From Pseudoips prasinana (lineage: Eukaryota > Arthropoda > Insecta > Lepidoptera > Nolidae): 64,000 bases of DNA. The DNA lies in assembly GCA_951640165.1 (NCBI GenBank), contig OX621247.1, positions 26,076,001 through 26,140,000 of the forward strand, read 5' to 3'. Below are positions 31,615 to 41,600 of this stretch, piece by piece. Every line of letters begins with the position of its first letter. Position 1 is the stretch's first letter. Under the pieces are notes generated by a model that was not told the origin of the DNA, did no database searches, and saw nothing but the letters and a program-made list of their open reading frames with translations. Both the position numbers and the translations under genes were made by a program.

Positions 31615-31756
31615 TTATGTACAAGGTGGACCGACGATCTTGCAAGGGTCGTGGGAAGCCGTTGAATGCGGGCAGCGCAGGACCGGCTATTGTGGAGATC
31701 CTTGGAGGAGGCCTTTTTCCAGCAGTGGACGTCTTTCGGCTGATATGATGATGTTG
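31615..31756 (+). pseudogene. RTE-type LINE 3' terminus
   Basis: ACAAGGTGGACCGACGATCT, TGCAAGGGTCGTGGGAAGCC, GTTGAATGCGGGCAGCGCAG and GAGGAGGCCTTTTTCCAGCA then GTGGACGTCTTTCGGCTGAT ATGATGATG. This is the 3' end of the same family as 26697-27072 and preserves the terminal GATGATG repeats. Confidence 0.8.
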
Positions 31757-32900
31757 ATGACACGTTGGTTTTGGTATAGTGTCATTAGTTCGAAAGTTTG
31801 TGCTGTCGATCCGTTTGTACCGCGACACGTACAGACGATTCCAATTTATTCGAACCTGTCCGACTGACTGTTTGTTGTTTTTTTATAATTCGTAAATATA
31901 TGGTTATTCGGTAATTTCTAAAACGGTTTCACCAACACTAGGTTTAATTTATTGGATTTATTGCTTTGCTATTTCTCTAAAAAAGGTGCTCTACAAAAAA
32001 ACCTTTCGCTTTGCAGCCGAAATGCTAATAGGATGAAAATAAGTAGTTCTCAGGAATCCGCCTAACCTTATTGTATATGGTCCGTCCTGGTTATTCCGTA
32101 TATTCCGTTATAACGTATATATTTACGCGCATATTTAGTTTTGCTCCGTTATTTAGTTTTTACAGGAAGTATTTATGGCTAATAGTACCACGGTTTTAAA
32201 TCCTAGAATTCCGGAATTTAAAGGCGGATATTAAAGGCGAGTTAATTTAACTTAAATATATTTATTTGAAACAAACCTAACTAACAAGTTTTTATACGAA
32301 TAAAGAAACTGTCACTCAACCGTTAAATTATTAGGTAAAGAAATTATTTATTCATGATATTCCTTTGTATATTCCAGTAATTATAACTCCTCGTCAGCGA
32401 CGTAACATTCAGTTGTATAATCGTAATCAATGTTTCCTTTTCTAAACCACTCAGGTTCCTATCAGTGAAGCATAATATGTGACATACACCCTTTTGATGC
32501 CAAGACACAACATCAATAAATTACACAGGCTGCAAACTTAGTCATGTAAAAGTCTTAAACCATAAAATATCATCTACACTTAATACAATGCCGGCTAATT
32601 TATCTATACGACTTAAAAGACGTTCCACTAACAAAAATTTTAACATTTTGGGATAGAAACGAGGAAGGATAGACAAACAAGCAAACAAAGTGTAAAAGTT
32701 ATTAAAACGTTTTATTGTAACCTTGAGGCATAAAATGGCATAAACGCATTTATATTAGGTATAGTATAATATAGTATTTTATTTACGTATGTGTAATAAT
32801 AATATGATCATTAACATATTTTTAGTTTTTAGTATACCTTTTTAATTATCTCTTTTCTTCTTTTTTATCTATGTACCACACTTTGTTGCACCATCCCCGG
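31757..32900. other. No feature recognised
   Basis: AT-rich, no coding or repeat signal. Confidence 0.45.
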
Positions 32901-32924
32901 CATTTTTACACATTTCATTCCTAT

Positions 32925-33048
32925 CCATCCAAAGGTTGTCTGGAAGAAATCGCTTAATGCGATAAGACCGCCCATTGTACATTATAATTAATGTTTCATT
33001 GTTAAATGTTCTTTTATTTTTTGTGTACAATAAAGTGTATTTTATTTG
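32925..33048 (+). mobile_element. LINE 3' UTR (CR1/Jockey-like), third copy
   Basis: CCATCCAAAGGTTGTCTGGA, AGAAATCGCTTAATGCGATA, AGACCGCCCATTGTACATTA and GTGTACAATAAAGTGTATTT. Only the last 120 bp of the element remain, without the TATC tail. Confidence 0.75.
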
Positions 33049-33349
33049 ATTTTATTAAACGCATTGTAAAATATCCTCGCGCAAATTATTCTCGCAGAAA
33101 TCTGTAACACATTGAATTCGTATTAAAGCTGCACGCATTCGCGATAGAATATTCGCGTGAAAATAATTCCCCAACTTAATTTGTGCTTTGCTACAGAATG
33201 CAACGCGCCACGGAGCGATAAAATTGGCGCAAATGTTTTGTATAATTGGAGTTTGAGCTTTTGTTTGACCTTTGAGCCCACAGCTGAAAAAGAACTGGTT
33301 GTACGGGCGGATGTCTCTTGGTAATGCCGTATTAACATACAAAAGACTT
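33049..33349. other. No feature recognised
   Basis: Two overlapping minus frames (33055-33342) stay open for up to 95 codons but show no domain or repeat character. Confidence 0.4.
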
Positions 33350-33535
33350 TGGACTAATTAGCAAGTGGGTCACCTGATAGTAAGTGACCACCGTAACCGC
33401 CCATATCAACTTGCAACACCAGAGGAGACGCAGGTGCATTGCCAGCCTTTAAAAAGATAAGCAAACAAGTGTTGCTGACCCTTCCCCCTACGATGAGCTC
33501 TGGCGACCTTACTTACGCGCAGTAACATAACATTC
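33350..33535 (-). repeat. Dispersed repeat R2, minus copy
   Basis: AGCAAGTGGGTCACCTGATA, GTAAGTGACCACCGTAACCG, TTGCAACACCAGAGGAGACG, CATTGCCAGCCTTTAAAAAG and CAAACAAGTGTTGCTGACCC. Complement of the R2 blocks at 10495, 35946 and 42825; this copy links their two halves. Confidence 0.75.
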
Positions 33536-33775
33536 AGCTATTAATGTTAATATTAATGCGAGGTTAAGTAACTAGGCTCGCGGTCAGTCCATAGATGGGT
33601 GACTGCCAAAGAAAGTTTAATCTCTGACGGTCTCCGTTCTTCGGAGGGCAGGTCAAGCTGTCGGACCCGGTGTAGCCATTAGGCAACACTCGTTAAGCCA
33701 GGTCAGTGGCCTAATGGGCGACTTGAACAACTCTGACACTAGGGTAATCTCTGCCCATACGATAAGCAAGTAAGC
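33536..33775 (-). repeat. Dispersed repeat R1, minus copy
   Basis: Minus strand ATCGTATGGGCAGAGATTAC, CCTAGTGTCAGAGTTGTTCA, AGTCGCCCATTAGGCCACTG, CCTGGCTTAACGAGTGTTGC, and CAGTCACCCATCTATGGACT. Collinear with 21195-21435. Confidence 0.8.
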
Positions 33776-33984
33776 AGTAATAAAAACATGCAAATTACAT
33801 GTGCCGGTACGATACTCAACACGTGTTTCAGTCCTCCACGGACCAATTTCAAGGGACGCTAACTCGTGGAGTGTTCAAATATTCGACATGGCATAATTAC
33901 TGACAATTAGCTGAATTTTAACTGCATATTAACTTTGTAATTAATGTATTTTGTTTTTTAATTAATTTTGTATTCAATTTGTGT

Positions 33985-34080
33985 GGCCCATAAAAAGTTG
34001 TTCTGAGTCTGGATGTACTTTCTGTCCGTCAATTATATGTTTGTAAAGTACCCCGCGACACAGGGATAAATTTCCATAGT
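33985..34080 (+). mobile_element. SINE S4 3' part
   Basis: GGCCCATAAAAAGTTGTTCT, GAGTCTGGATGTACTTTCTG, TCCGTCAATTATATGTTTGT and ACCCCGCGACACAGGGATAA. Matches 10600-10700 in inverse. Confidence 0.6.
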
Positions 34081-34562
34081 GCGTGGGTTGTCTATAAAAT
34101 AATGCTTTAAGACTTTTACATGAATAAACTCGCAATCTGTATATATCTGATTGACAGCTGGACTGTACCCAGGTGACACGCATTTGCACACAAACGTGCC
34201 TTACGATGCTGCGAAACCTTTTCAATAGGAAAGAATTCCATATTCCCTCCTTACGGGATAATTGTTGTATAAAAAAACTGTGAACAGATGGTTCAGGTTT
34301 GTTGCAATACGGCTGCTATTAAATTGTAATTATAGTTGAAGTGAGAAATAGACGGTGTCAACTGCTTTTCCAGCGAAAGTTGCGTGGAACTAATGTGGTA
34401 CATAGTTGTGCTCTATGGAGTGGTAATTTGTTAGTTGTTACGCGTAAGATAGAATGGAATATGTGTTAGGTGGAATTTAACTAAAGTATTTTCTTATTTG
34501 ATACGTCGAACAAATAAAACACAATATAGATAGACTTATTCATACTCAAAATAGTGATGGGT
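34081..34562. other. No feature recognised
   Basis: No coding or repeat signal. Confidence 0.5.
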
Positions 34563-35125
34563 ATTAATAATATCCAGGGACATAATTCACTTGCTGTGTG
34601 GTGACGGCATAAAATATCATCCTCATCCCCCCATCTCATCCCGTGGGGAGCATAGAAATCGTCCGAGGGAATATCTACCAGAGAACGGGCAGCAGCGTTT
34701 TTCTGTGAACTATGACCATCAAACTGCGATCGTCAACCCGCCTGCCAAGCGTGGCGATTATTCTTTGGGGAGGCTTTTGTCCATCAGTAAACGTACCTAC
34801 TTTGGCTGACATGAACATTATTTACATACAGCCATCTGACCCTAAATTAAGCGGAGTTTGCGCTATGGAAATCAGATAACTGATATACTACTTTTAGATA
34901 AAAAAAATACTTATACAGATAATTACACCCATAAAATATATATATTTTTTTATATTTATTTTATTACTATTTTTTGATTTAAAATACTTATATAGATAAT
35001 TACACCCAGACTCAGGACAACCATATTCTTGCACACAAATTTCTGTCATGGGTAGGAAGCGAACCTACGACATGCGGCGTGAAAGGCAAGCATTTACAAA
35101 CCACCCCAACTGGCCCGTCTTGGAA
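34563..35125 (-). mobile_element. SINE S2 split by an S3 insertion
   Basis: The 3' tail (ATTAATAATATCCAGGGACA) is at 34563-34590 and the body resumes at 34815 (ACATACAGCCATCTGACCCT ... CCCAGACTCAGGACAACC ... GGGTAGGAAGCGAACC ... GCGTGAAAGGCAAGC). An internal duplication of AATTACACCCA with AT-rich filler (34895-35005) lengthens it. Confidence 0.75.
34591..34814 (+). mobile_element. S3 SINE-like element with RTE-type 3' end, inserted in S2
   Basis: Starts TTGCTGTGTGGTGACGGCAT and carries CATCTCATCCCGTGGGGAGC, GAGGGAATATCTACCAGAGA, ACGGGCAGCAGCGTTTTTCT, AACTGCGATCGTCAACCCGC and CTGCCAAGCGTGGCGATTAT. The last 60 bp (TTTGGGGAGGCTTTTGTCCA ... TTTGGCTGACATGAA) match the RTE LINE 3' end at 27025-27070. 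Flanking ACATAATTCAC (34580-34590) and ACATTATTTAC (34815-34825) look like an 11 bp target duplication with two later changes. No pol III boxes recognised, no coding. Confidence 0.75.
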
Positions 35126-35945
35126 CAATGGGAAGCAAAAATTTTACTGTGAATAGCTCCCCACAAGATACCGAAGCGTACTAATTAATAAATATATCTA
35201 TATTATTTCCATTATAAAAGGTGTTACATAGATAGTGGACCAAACTTAAGGAGCTTAATTTGTCTATGTAACTGAACAGCATGTAGCGCATCAACTTAGA
35301 AAATACACAAAAAAAGATTGACTACGAGCCTTTTTTATCGGAAGGCAAAAAAATATGTTTCGTATTTTACAAACTGGTTTCTGTTCTTTTGTTAGGTTAC
35401 ATAGATATGTAGTAGTCTTAAGGTGTTATCTACTATTTACGTCCACAAGGCATGCTGACCTATTCTATCCACATAATGACGAGAGGATCCCTGGGGAGAA
35501 TCTGCTATTTTTGGTTAAATTAACAAACTACTGGTTGAGATTTCGTGACTAGAAGGGCTAAGCCATGAAATCCATAATTGAATAACCTGTTTGCTTCCCA
35601 CTATTGTCTTCGGCTTGGCTAACTGTATAACGTTGTGTTAAAAATTATGACAAAATATTGCATGTAGGTATATATTAAGATATATATACATATATATTAA
35701 GCTTTTTTAAGCTTCTGCTGTCTATGTAACGCTATAAGTTGTGATGGTGTATGATTTTGTAAATCACATGAATTCCTTACATCGAGTAATTAACTAAATT
35801 ACTACAATATATCAAATATATAATTTTTTTATGAGAGCGAGAACAGATTTTAAACGACCAGCAATACATATGATGCTTCTTGGTTTAATACACACCAGAT
35901 TTGATTGCCCTGGATTAGTCTAAAAAGAGGTAGGGCATAGCGTTC
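35126..35945. other. No feature recognised
   Basis: AT-rich, no coding or repeat signal supported. Confidence 0.45.
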
Positions 35946-36142
35946 ATACGCTCAAAGAGCAGCCCGACTGGGGAAGTGCCTCCACCTTACAGAAGACATT
36001 CCTTAATAATAACATTAATATAATTTAATGCTGTGTTTCCGAGTGTGAGTAAGGTCGCCATAGCTCATTGGGGTGGGGGGAAGGGTCAGCAACACTTGTT
36101 TGCTAACTTTTAAAGGCCGGCAACGCACCCGCGACACCTCTG
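35946..36142 (+). repeat. Dispersed repeat R2, 5' two thirds
   Basis: CAAAGAGCAGCCCGACTGGG, GAAGTGCCTCCACCTTACAG, TGTGTTTCCGAGTGTGAGTA, AGGTCGCCATAGCTCATTGG, GAAGGGTCAGCAACACTTGT and GGCCGGCAACGCACCCGCGA. It stops where the minus LINE tail at 36143 begins. Confidence 0.7.
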
Positions 36143-36728
36143 AATCAGAATCAGAAATATTTATTGCACTTAGGAACACATGGTACACTTATGCACGTCA
36201 ATAATTAAAATTATACACAATACAGAAAATAAATTAAAACTTAAAATAGAAGATAGGTAGGTATATAACATAATATTATTATATATTCACAATATCACAA
36301 ATGCAATAAAATTTAAAAACATCTATTAAAAATGTCTACGTAGTAAATATTAATATTAAATGTCACAAAATGTCAATATTATAATTTTGTTATATTCGGC
36401 TTGGTAAACACCAAGCGTCGTTATCATTCAAATAATCATTAACCGAGTAGCAAGCCTTTTTTGTTAAAATATGCTTGATAGTAAATTTAAATTTATCATA
36501 CGGCAAGTTAAGCAGGTCGATGGGTATTTTATTATTAAAGCGTACACCTAGCCCCACAAAGGATCCGTCACCCTGTGTAGACGGTGAGAATTTGAACACA
36601 GTTTGTGTTTATTGCGTGTGTTCCTTTGGTGCACATCACTTCTCTTTTCTAACAAGTGCAAGCTTTTTCGAACTTGCAATATATTAGCATAGATGTATGA
36701 TATATTATTGTATGTATGACATATTGAT
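36143..36728 (-). pseudogene. Non-LTR retrotransposon 3' part (copy E)
   Basis: Minus strand reads DVHQRNTRNKHKLCSNSHRL in one frame, then after a frameshift SFVGLGVRFNNKIPIDLLNL PYDKFKFTIKHILTKKACYS VNDYLNDNDAW and a stop at 36390. This is the usual C-terminal ending of Jockey-superfamily ORF2. The 3' UTR ends in a (TTCTGA)n tail at 36143-36160. 5'-truncated near 36728, exactly where the plus copy A begins. Confidence 0.75.
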
Positions 36729-36730
36729 AT

Positions 36731-38299
36731 GAGGACGATCTTCAGCTGAATATAAAGGCATTCTGGCGTTATACAAAACCCAAACGTGTCACTAACAATT
36801 ATCCTAGTAGTATGTACTATCACAATAACGTGGCCATCAACGGTGAAGACGTGGTTAACCTTTTTGCTAATTATTTTTCCACTGTTTACAGCGCTGGTTC
36901 AACAAACAGCTCTTATTCACCGAATTTTCCGCCAAGCAATTACCCCATAAGTGACTTGCATATATCTCAAAAAGATTTAATGAAGAAATTGCAAACTATT
37001 GATCAAACGAAGGGTAGTGGTTTTGATGGCGTTCCACCCATTTTTATTTAACTATGTGCAACTGGACTGGTCACACCTTTATTAATTATATTCAATAAAT
37101 CTCTTAATGAAGGCATATTCCCTGAGCTTTGGAAAATCGCTAAAATTACCCCAATACATAAATCTGGTGACAAAAGTGATGTATGTAATTACTGCCCAAT
37201 ATGTATACTTAACTGTTTTGCAAAAAAATTTGAGGGATTCATTTATGAACACATGTATAACCATCTCAAACATTTATTAAGTCCATTACAGCATGGTTTT
37301 GTTATCGGTAGGTCAACTAATACAAATCTGTTGTGTTATACAACGTACTTATTATGCGATTCTTTTGATTGTAAGAAACAAGTTGACTCGATTTATAGAC
37401 TTTTCTAAAGCTTTTGATTGCCTTGATCACTTTAAGCTGCTTAAGAAAATTTAACACGTCGGAGTCGGAATACATGGTAATTTGCATAGGTGGCTTACTT
37501 CTTACCTATTAAATCGTACACAGCTGGTTGCTCTTAGCGGGTATGAATCAGTTCCTTTTCTTGCAACATCAGGTGTGCCACAAGGGTCTAATTTGGGCCC
37601 CCTGTTGTTTTTGATTTTTATTAATGATCTGTTATGTTAAATAGATAGTGAATGTTTGGCTAACGCAGATGATATTAAAATTTATAGACGTGTCGCTGAC
37701 CATCAGGATTGTGTGCGACTTCAAACCGATTTAGATACTATTGTTACTTGGTCTGATGAGAATTCCATGCCACTCAACATAAATAAGTGTCAAGTTATCA
37801 CATTTACCAAAATTAAAAAGCCACTTGAGTATTCGTACCATATTAAGGGCGTTGCTATAGAACGAGTTACGGTGGTGCGAGACCTAGGGATAATTTTTGA
37901 CTCTATTATGTCCTTTTGACCTCACTACGACCATGTTTGTAACAAGGCAAATCGTATGTTATCCTTTATCCTACGTAATGCAAGATCGTTCAAACATGCA
38001 AACTCTTTACTAACTCTGTACTACTCTTTAGTAAGAAGCATAACCGAGTACTGCTCATCTGTGTGGGCTCCTATATACAGGACTCACATAGACCGAATAG
38101 AAGCAATACAGAGAAGGTTTGTCAGAGCCCTATGCTCGAAGTTTGGCTTAAGGCGAAAAATTAAGGAATATAGAGATCGGCTACATAGATTTAAAATTAT
38201 AAGTTCAGAAAAGAGAAGATGGTTGAACGATGTATGCATTCTACATAAAATTATAAACGGCCCTATGGATAGTCCTCTCATTAGCCAGTTAAACTTTTA
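36731..38299 (+). pseudogene. Non-LTR retrotransposon reverse transcriptase, 5' piece of split copy A
   Basis: Read through stops and shifts it gives LNIKAFWRYTKPKRVTNNYP, KITPIHKSGDKSDVCNYCPI (for NYRPI), RFIDFSKAFDCLDHFKLLKK, SGVPQGSNLGPLLFLIFIND, then NADDIKIYRR (for F/Y-ADD) and a thumb region ending SPLISQLNF at 38298. Disabled by stops at about 37050, 37453, 37639 and 37918, a frameshift near 37390, and N in place of the aromatic residue before ADD. The C-terminus continues at 41331 after about 3 kb of inserted LINE sequence. Confidence 0.8.
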
Positions 38300-39185
38300 A
38301 AATAAAATAAAATAAATAAAAAAGGTTTTTATTCACGTAGACTTTAAAAAAGCGCTTGTAAATAGTCAGAACATGTTTGAAGCAATATAGTTGTATACAT
38401 TAGATATTATTTCTAGTAACATAGATATTTAGGTACATCTTGTATGAAACATTTATAAAATTTATTTTATTACAGAAATAATATTTAGCTAGCTCGTATC
38501 AAGTTATTATCAAGAGATTATGTTTAATTATCTAGTTTAAGTCTAATATTTTTACTACATATTGTCAATGGTTCTGTCTATATTAAATGTATTATTATTA
38601 TGACGGACCTTGTGTTAATAACGACGGTCGCGCTTTAATGCTACCACCGTATCCAATGCGCCCCAACTGAGAAGACCCAGCGAAACAAACTCAGTGGGTT
38701 CATCTACGACCGGTTTCAACACGACCCAGTTGAGACGGTTCGACGAAACATACTCAAGCAGATACTCATTTACAGATAGTTCACATAACACAGCAGATCA
38801 GTCATGTCTATATGGCTACAAGATCTCCAGCGAGCAATGTGCAGGTAGGAAGTGAGAGCCAGACGTCTTTGTCATCGATGTACTCTTTAGTGGTGTAATA
38901 ACCCCTAGCCATAAGTATACGTTTAATATGTGTTTTAAAACTTGTGTCAGGCAGATCAGTAATTTGAGTAGGAAGCTTGTTATAAAACCTAATACAATTT
39001 CCTAAAAATGATTTATTAGTATTGCTTACTCTAAAGCCTGGCATGGCTAGTTTATTTTTATTACTAGTATTTATATTATGCAGTTCACTTTTCTTTTTAT
39101 AATTATGAATTAGGTTTAAATCATTTATTCTCATAAAAGACAGAGCCATACATTTGAAGAGCATTACATGAGAATATAACTATAC
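38300..39185 (-). pseudogene. Non-LTR retrotransposon C-terminus and 3' UTR (copy F)
   Basis: An open minus frame (39164-38808) ends SFLGNCIRFYNKLPTQITDL PDTSFKTHIKRILMARGYYT TKEYIDDKDVW and a stop at 38808. A 500 bp 3' UTR follows, ending in the tail family T (ACATGTTCTGACTATTTACA, AGTCTACGTGAATAAAAACC) and a TTTATTTTATTTTA-type end at 38300. It links tail family T to a protein ending: the tails at 4375 and 41106 are from the same LINE. Confidence 0.75.
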
Positions 39186-40815
39186 ATTTGGCAAATTTAA
39201 TAAAGGTAACCGTCACCGAAATATACATAATATAGGTATATCCTTTTCAGCAAGGTATGTGTAATAGACACTCCACAGTTTTCATCTCAAATGTTGAGAT
39301 TACGCTGTAGATTTAACAGGGTAATGTTCCATTATAAATTCAAACAGCTGAGCACGAAAACTGCCGAATGAGTTAACATTTTTTAAATAGAAGGGTAATT
39401 GGTTGAATAGTTGTGCTCCCTCATAGGTAATACTCTTCTTAGCATAATTTGTTCGTATTTTTGGCAAGACAAGTAAACTAGGGCGGCGAAGGCTTCGTTT
39501 TGATATTTGAGATTTTTTGATAAATGAAATTTTGGTATTGATGGTTTTGTCTAAAATTTTTCTAATGAAAACACATGTATTATATATATATATATATAGT
39601 TGATTAATAGTCATTAGATTTGTCTCTTCAAAGATTTTGTAAGTTGGTGTCAAGTATGGATATCGAAATAATATTTTTATAATTTTGTTTTGAACTCTCT
39701 GCAATTCTTGTAATTTCGTTTGGCCCGCGCTGCCCCAAATTTCTATAAGGTATAATAGATGTGACTTAACAAGGGAATTATAAATATTGTAACGTACATT
39801 TTTTGGTATACACTGATTCATATTGTGAAGTGATCCTATGAGTGCAGTCAGTTTGTTCTTAATATACTCGATTTGATTGTGCCACGTTAAGTGATTATCC
39901 ATTCTCAAACCAAGATATTTTTCACAAGTCTTTTGTTCTAGTGGAATATTATCTATCATTAATGTGCTATGGAAAGGCACTTTTTTGTTCCTGGCGCGAA
40001 AAATTACGTAACAAGTTTTAGAAATGTTTATTGTCAGTAAGTTGTATTTAAACCATTCAGACAGAATATTCAAATCTTCTTGAGCTTGCGAAATTAGATC
40101 ATGTATATTGGTTCCAAAGTAAAATAAGCATGTATCGTTGGCATACAAAGTCAAATGACCACGTAAGCTTAGTTCTGTGATGTTATTTATGTAAATCAAG
40201 AATAGTAATGGCCCCAATATGGACCCTTGCGGGACACCGCACGTAATGAGCGAAGCACTGCTCTCAAAGTCATCTATCTTAACTACCTGAAATCTATCTG
40301 TTAGGTAAGATTTTAGCATTTTGAATGCATTGCCTTTGATTCCTACGTTCTCTAACTTATGTAACAGTTGTTTATGACTTACAGTATCGAACGCTTTTTT
40401 TTAGATCAATGTATAACCCTAAAGCATATTTACTAACAAAAATGGATTCTAATTATCTGAAATAAATTATTATTATTATAATTTTTTTTATCAATATTTT
40501 CTTTAATTTTTGTTATTAAATCAGTTACAGCAGCAGTAGTGTTCATTTTAGCTCTAAATCCATATTGATGGTTGGATATGAAATTAAGAGAATCTAGGTA
40601 CTTAAGTAAACGACTGTGTAGTATTTTTTCTAAGATTTTTGACATAATTGGTAGGACAGAAATTGGACGATAGTTTCCGGGATCGGTTTTGGGTCCCGAT
40701 TTGAAGATCGGTGTTACCTTAGCGACCTTTAAAGTATCTGGAAAGTTTCCATCAGTCATTAATTGGTTAAAACTAATAGCCAGAAATTTGGCCATGATTA
40801 TTTTTTCTATCAAAC
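39186..40815 (-). pseudogene. Non-LTR retrotransposon reverse transcriptase (copy B)
   Basis: Minus frame 40813-40433 carries KVTPIFKSGPKTDPGNYRPI SVLPIMSKILEKILHSRLLK and QYGFRAKMNTTAAVTDLI. The catalytic block YIDLKK-AFDTVSHKQLLHKL is broken by one extra base in an 8-T run at about 40395-40402. A 339-codon frame (40319-39300) then holds CGVPQGSILGPLLFLIYINN, LTLYANDTCLFYF, and the thumb and C-terminus. YANDT replaces YADDT (Asp to Asn at residue 61 of that frame), which should abolish polymerase activity. The rest is unusually open for a dead copy. Confidence 0.85.
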
Positions 40816-41105
40816 ATTATATTCTGATATATATATTCCGATGGCACAGTAAGTATATTTATTTCTTTAAACAAATTTCGCAAAGAATCGCGACTGCCTA
40901 AACCATAAATGGCTCTGACTGCTCTTTTCTGCAATACAAAAATAGTACCAATGTCAGCCGCCGAACCCCACAGCAGAATGCCATACGACATAATGCTATG
41001 AAAGTACGCGAAATACACTAATCTAGCAGTTTGTTCATCTGACAATTGCCTTATTTTCCAGACAGCATAGGAAGCCGAACTTAATTTACCTGCTAACTTT
41101 TCAAT
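40816..41105 (-). pseudogene. Reverse transcriptase fragment (copy C')
   Basis: Reads KLAGKLSSASYAVWKIRQLS DEQTARLVYFAYFHSIMSYG ILLWGSAADIGTIFVLQKRA VRAIYGLGSRDSLRNLFKEI, the region after the RT fingers/palm. It is homologous to 41760-42060 of copy C and provides the intact version of the segment that is a hairpin there. Both ends are abrupt. Confidence 0.8.
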
Positions 41106-41330
41106 AAAATAAATAAAATAAAATAAAAAAGGTTTTTATTCACGTAGACTTTAAAAAAGCGCTTGTAAGTAGTCAGAACATGTTTGTAGTAATATAGTTG
41201 TATACATTAGATATTATTGCTAGTAACACAGATATTTAGGTACATCTTGTATGAAAACATTTATAAAATTTATTTTATTACAGTAATGATATTTAGCTAG
41301 CTCGTATCAAGTTATTGTCAAGAGGACAAT
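41106..41330 (-). mobile_element. LINE tail family T, truncated copy
   Basis: Near-identical to 38300-38530 in the same orientation: GTTTTTATTCACGTAGACTT, AAAAAGCGCTTGTAAGTAGT, ATTTAGCTAGCTCGTATCAA. It ends at GTCAAGAG next to the resumed copy A. With the tail at 38300 it brackets the 3 kb insertion. Confidence 0.8.
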
Positions 41331-41600
41331 CTGAGGACTAACCAGATCCGTGCGTACTCCACAACTGATTACTCTACCTTCTATTAATAATAATGTTTCT
41401 CAAAATAGTCCAATACTAAGAATGTGTAGACAGTACAACAAAATATGCTCCAAAGCTATAATGCATTCAAATTATTTTTAGCAAAGGACAACAATGTTCA
41501 GTTTTCTGTTAATTAATGTATTTTAAATTTAATTTATTGTAATAATCGTACTAGTTATATATTCTTCTCAAACTCCTAGTTTTATTATATTTAGTTTAGT
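41331..41600 (+). pseudogene. C-terminus and 3' UTR of split copy A
   Basis: Reads NLRTNQIRAYSTTDYS and, one frame over, LPSINNNVSQNSPILRMCRQ YNKICSKAIMHSNYF and stop at about 41482, then an AT-rich 3' UTR. QNSPILRMC-type text is the expected follow-on to SPLISQLNF at 38298, which shows that 38300-41330 was inserted into one element. Confidence 0.7.

Noticed and set aside
31518..31867. Open frames of 80-88 codons on both strands
   Set aside because: Shadows over the RTE LINE 3' end at 31615-31756.
33055..33342. 95-codon minus frame as a gene
   Set aside because: No domain, no splice signals, and an overlapping frame of similar length; not supportable.
36812..38300. Host genes with RT-like frames at 36812, 37656 and 37956
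   Set aside because: They are consecutive pieces of one broken retrotransposon ORF2.
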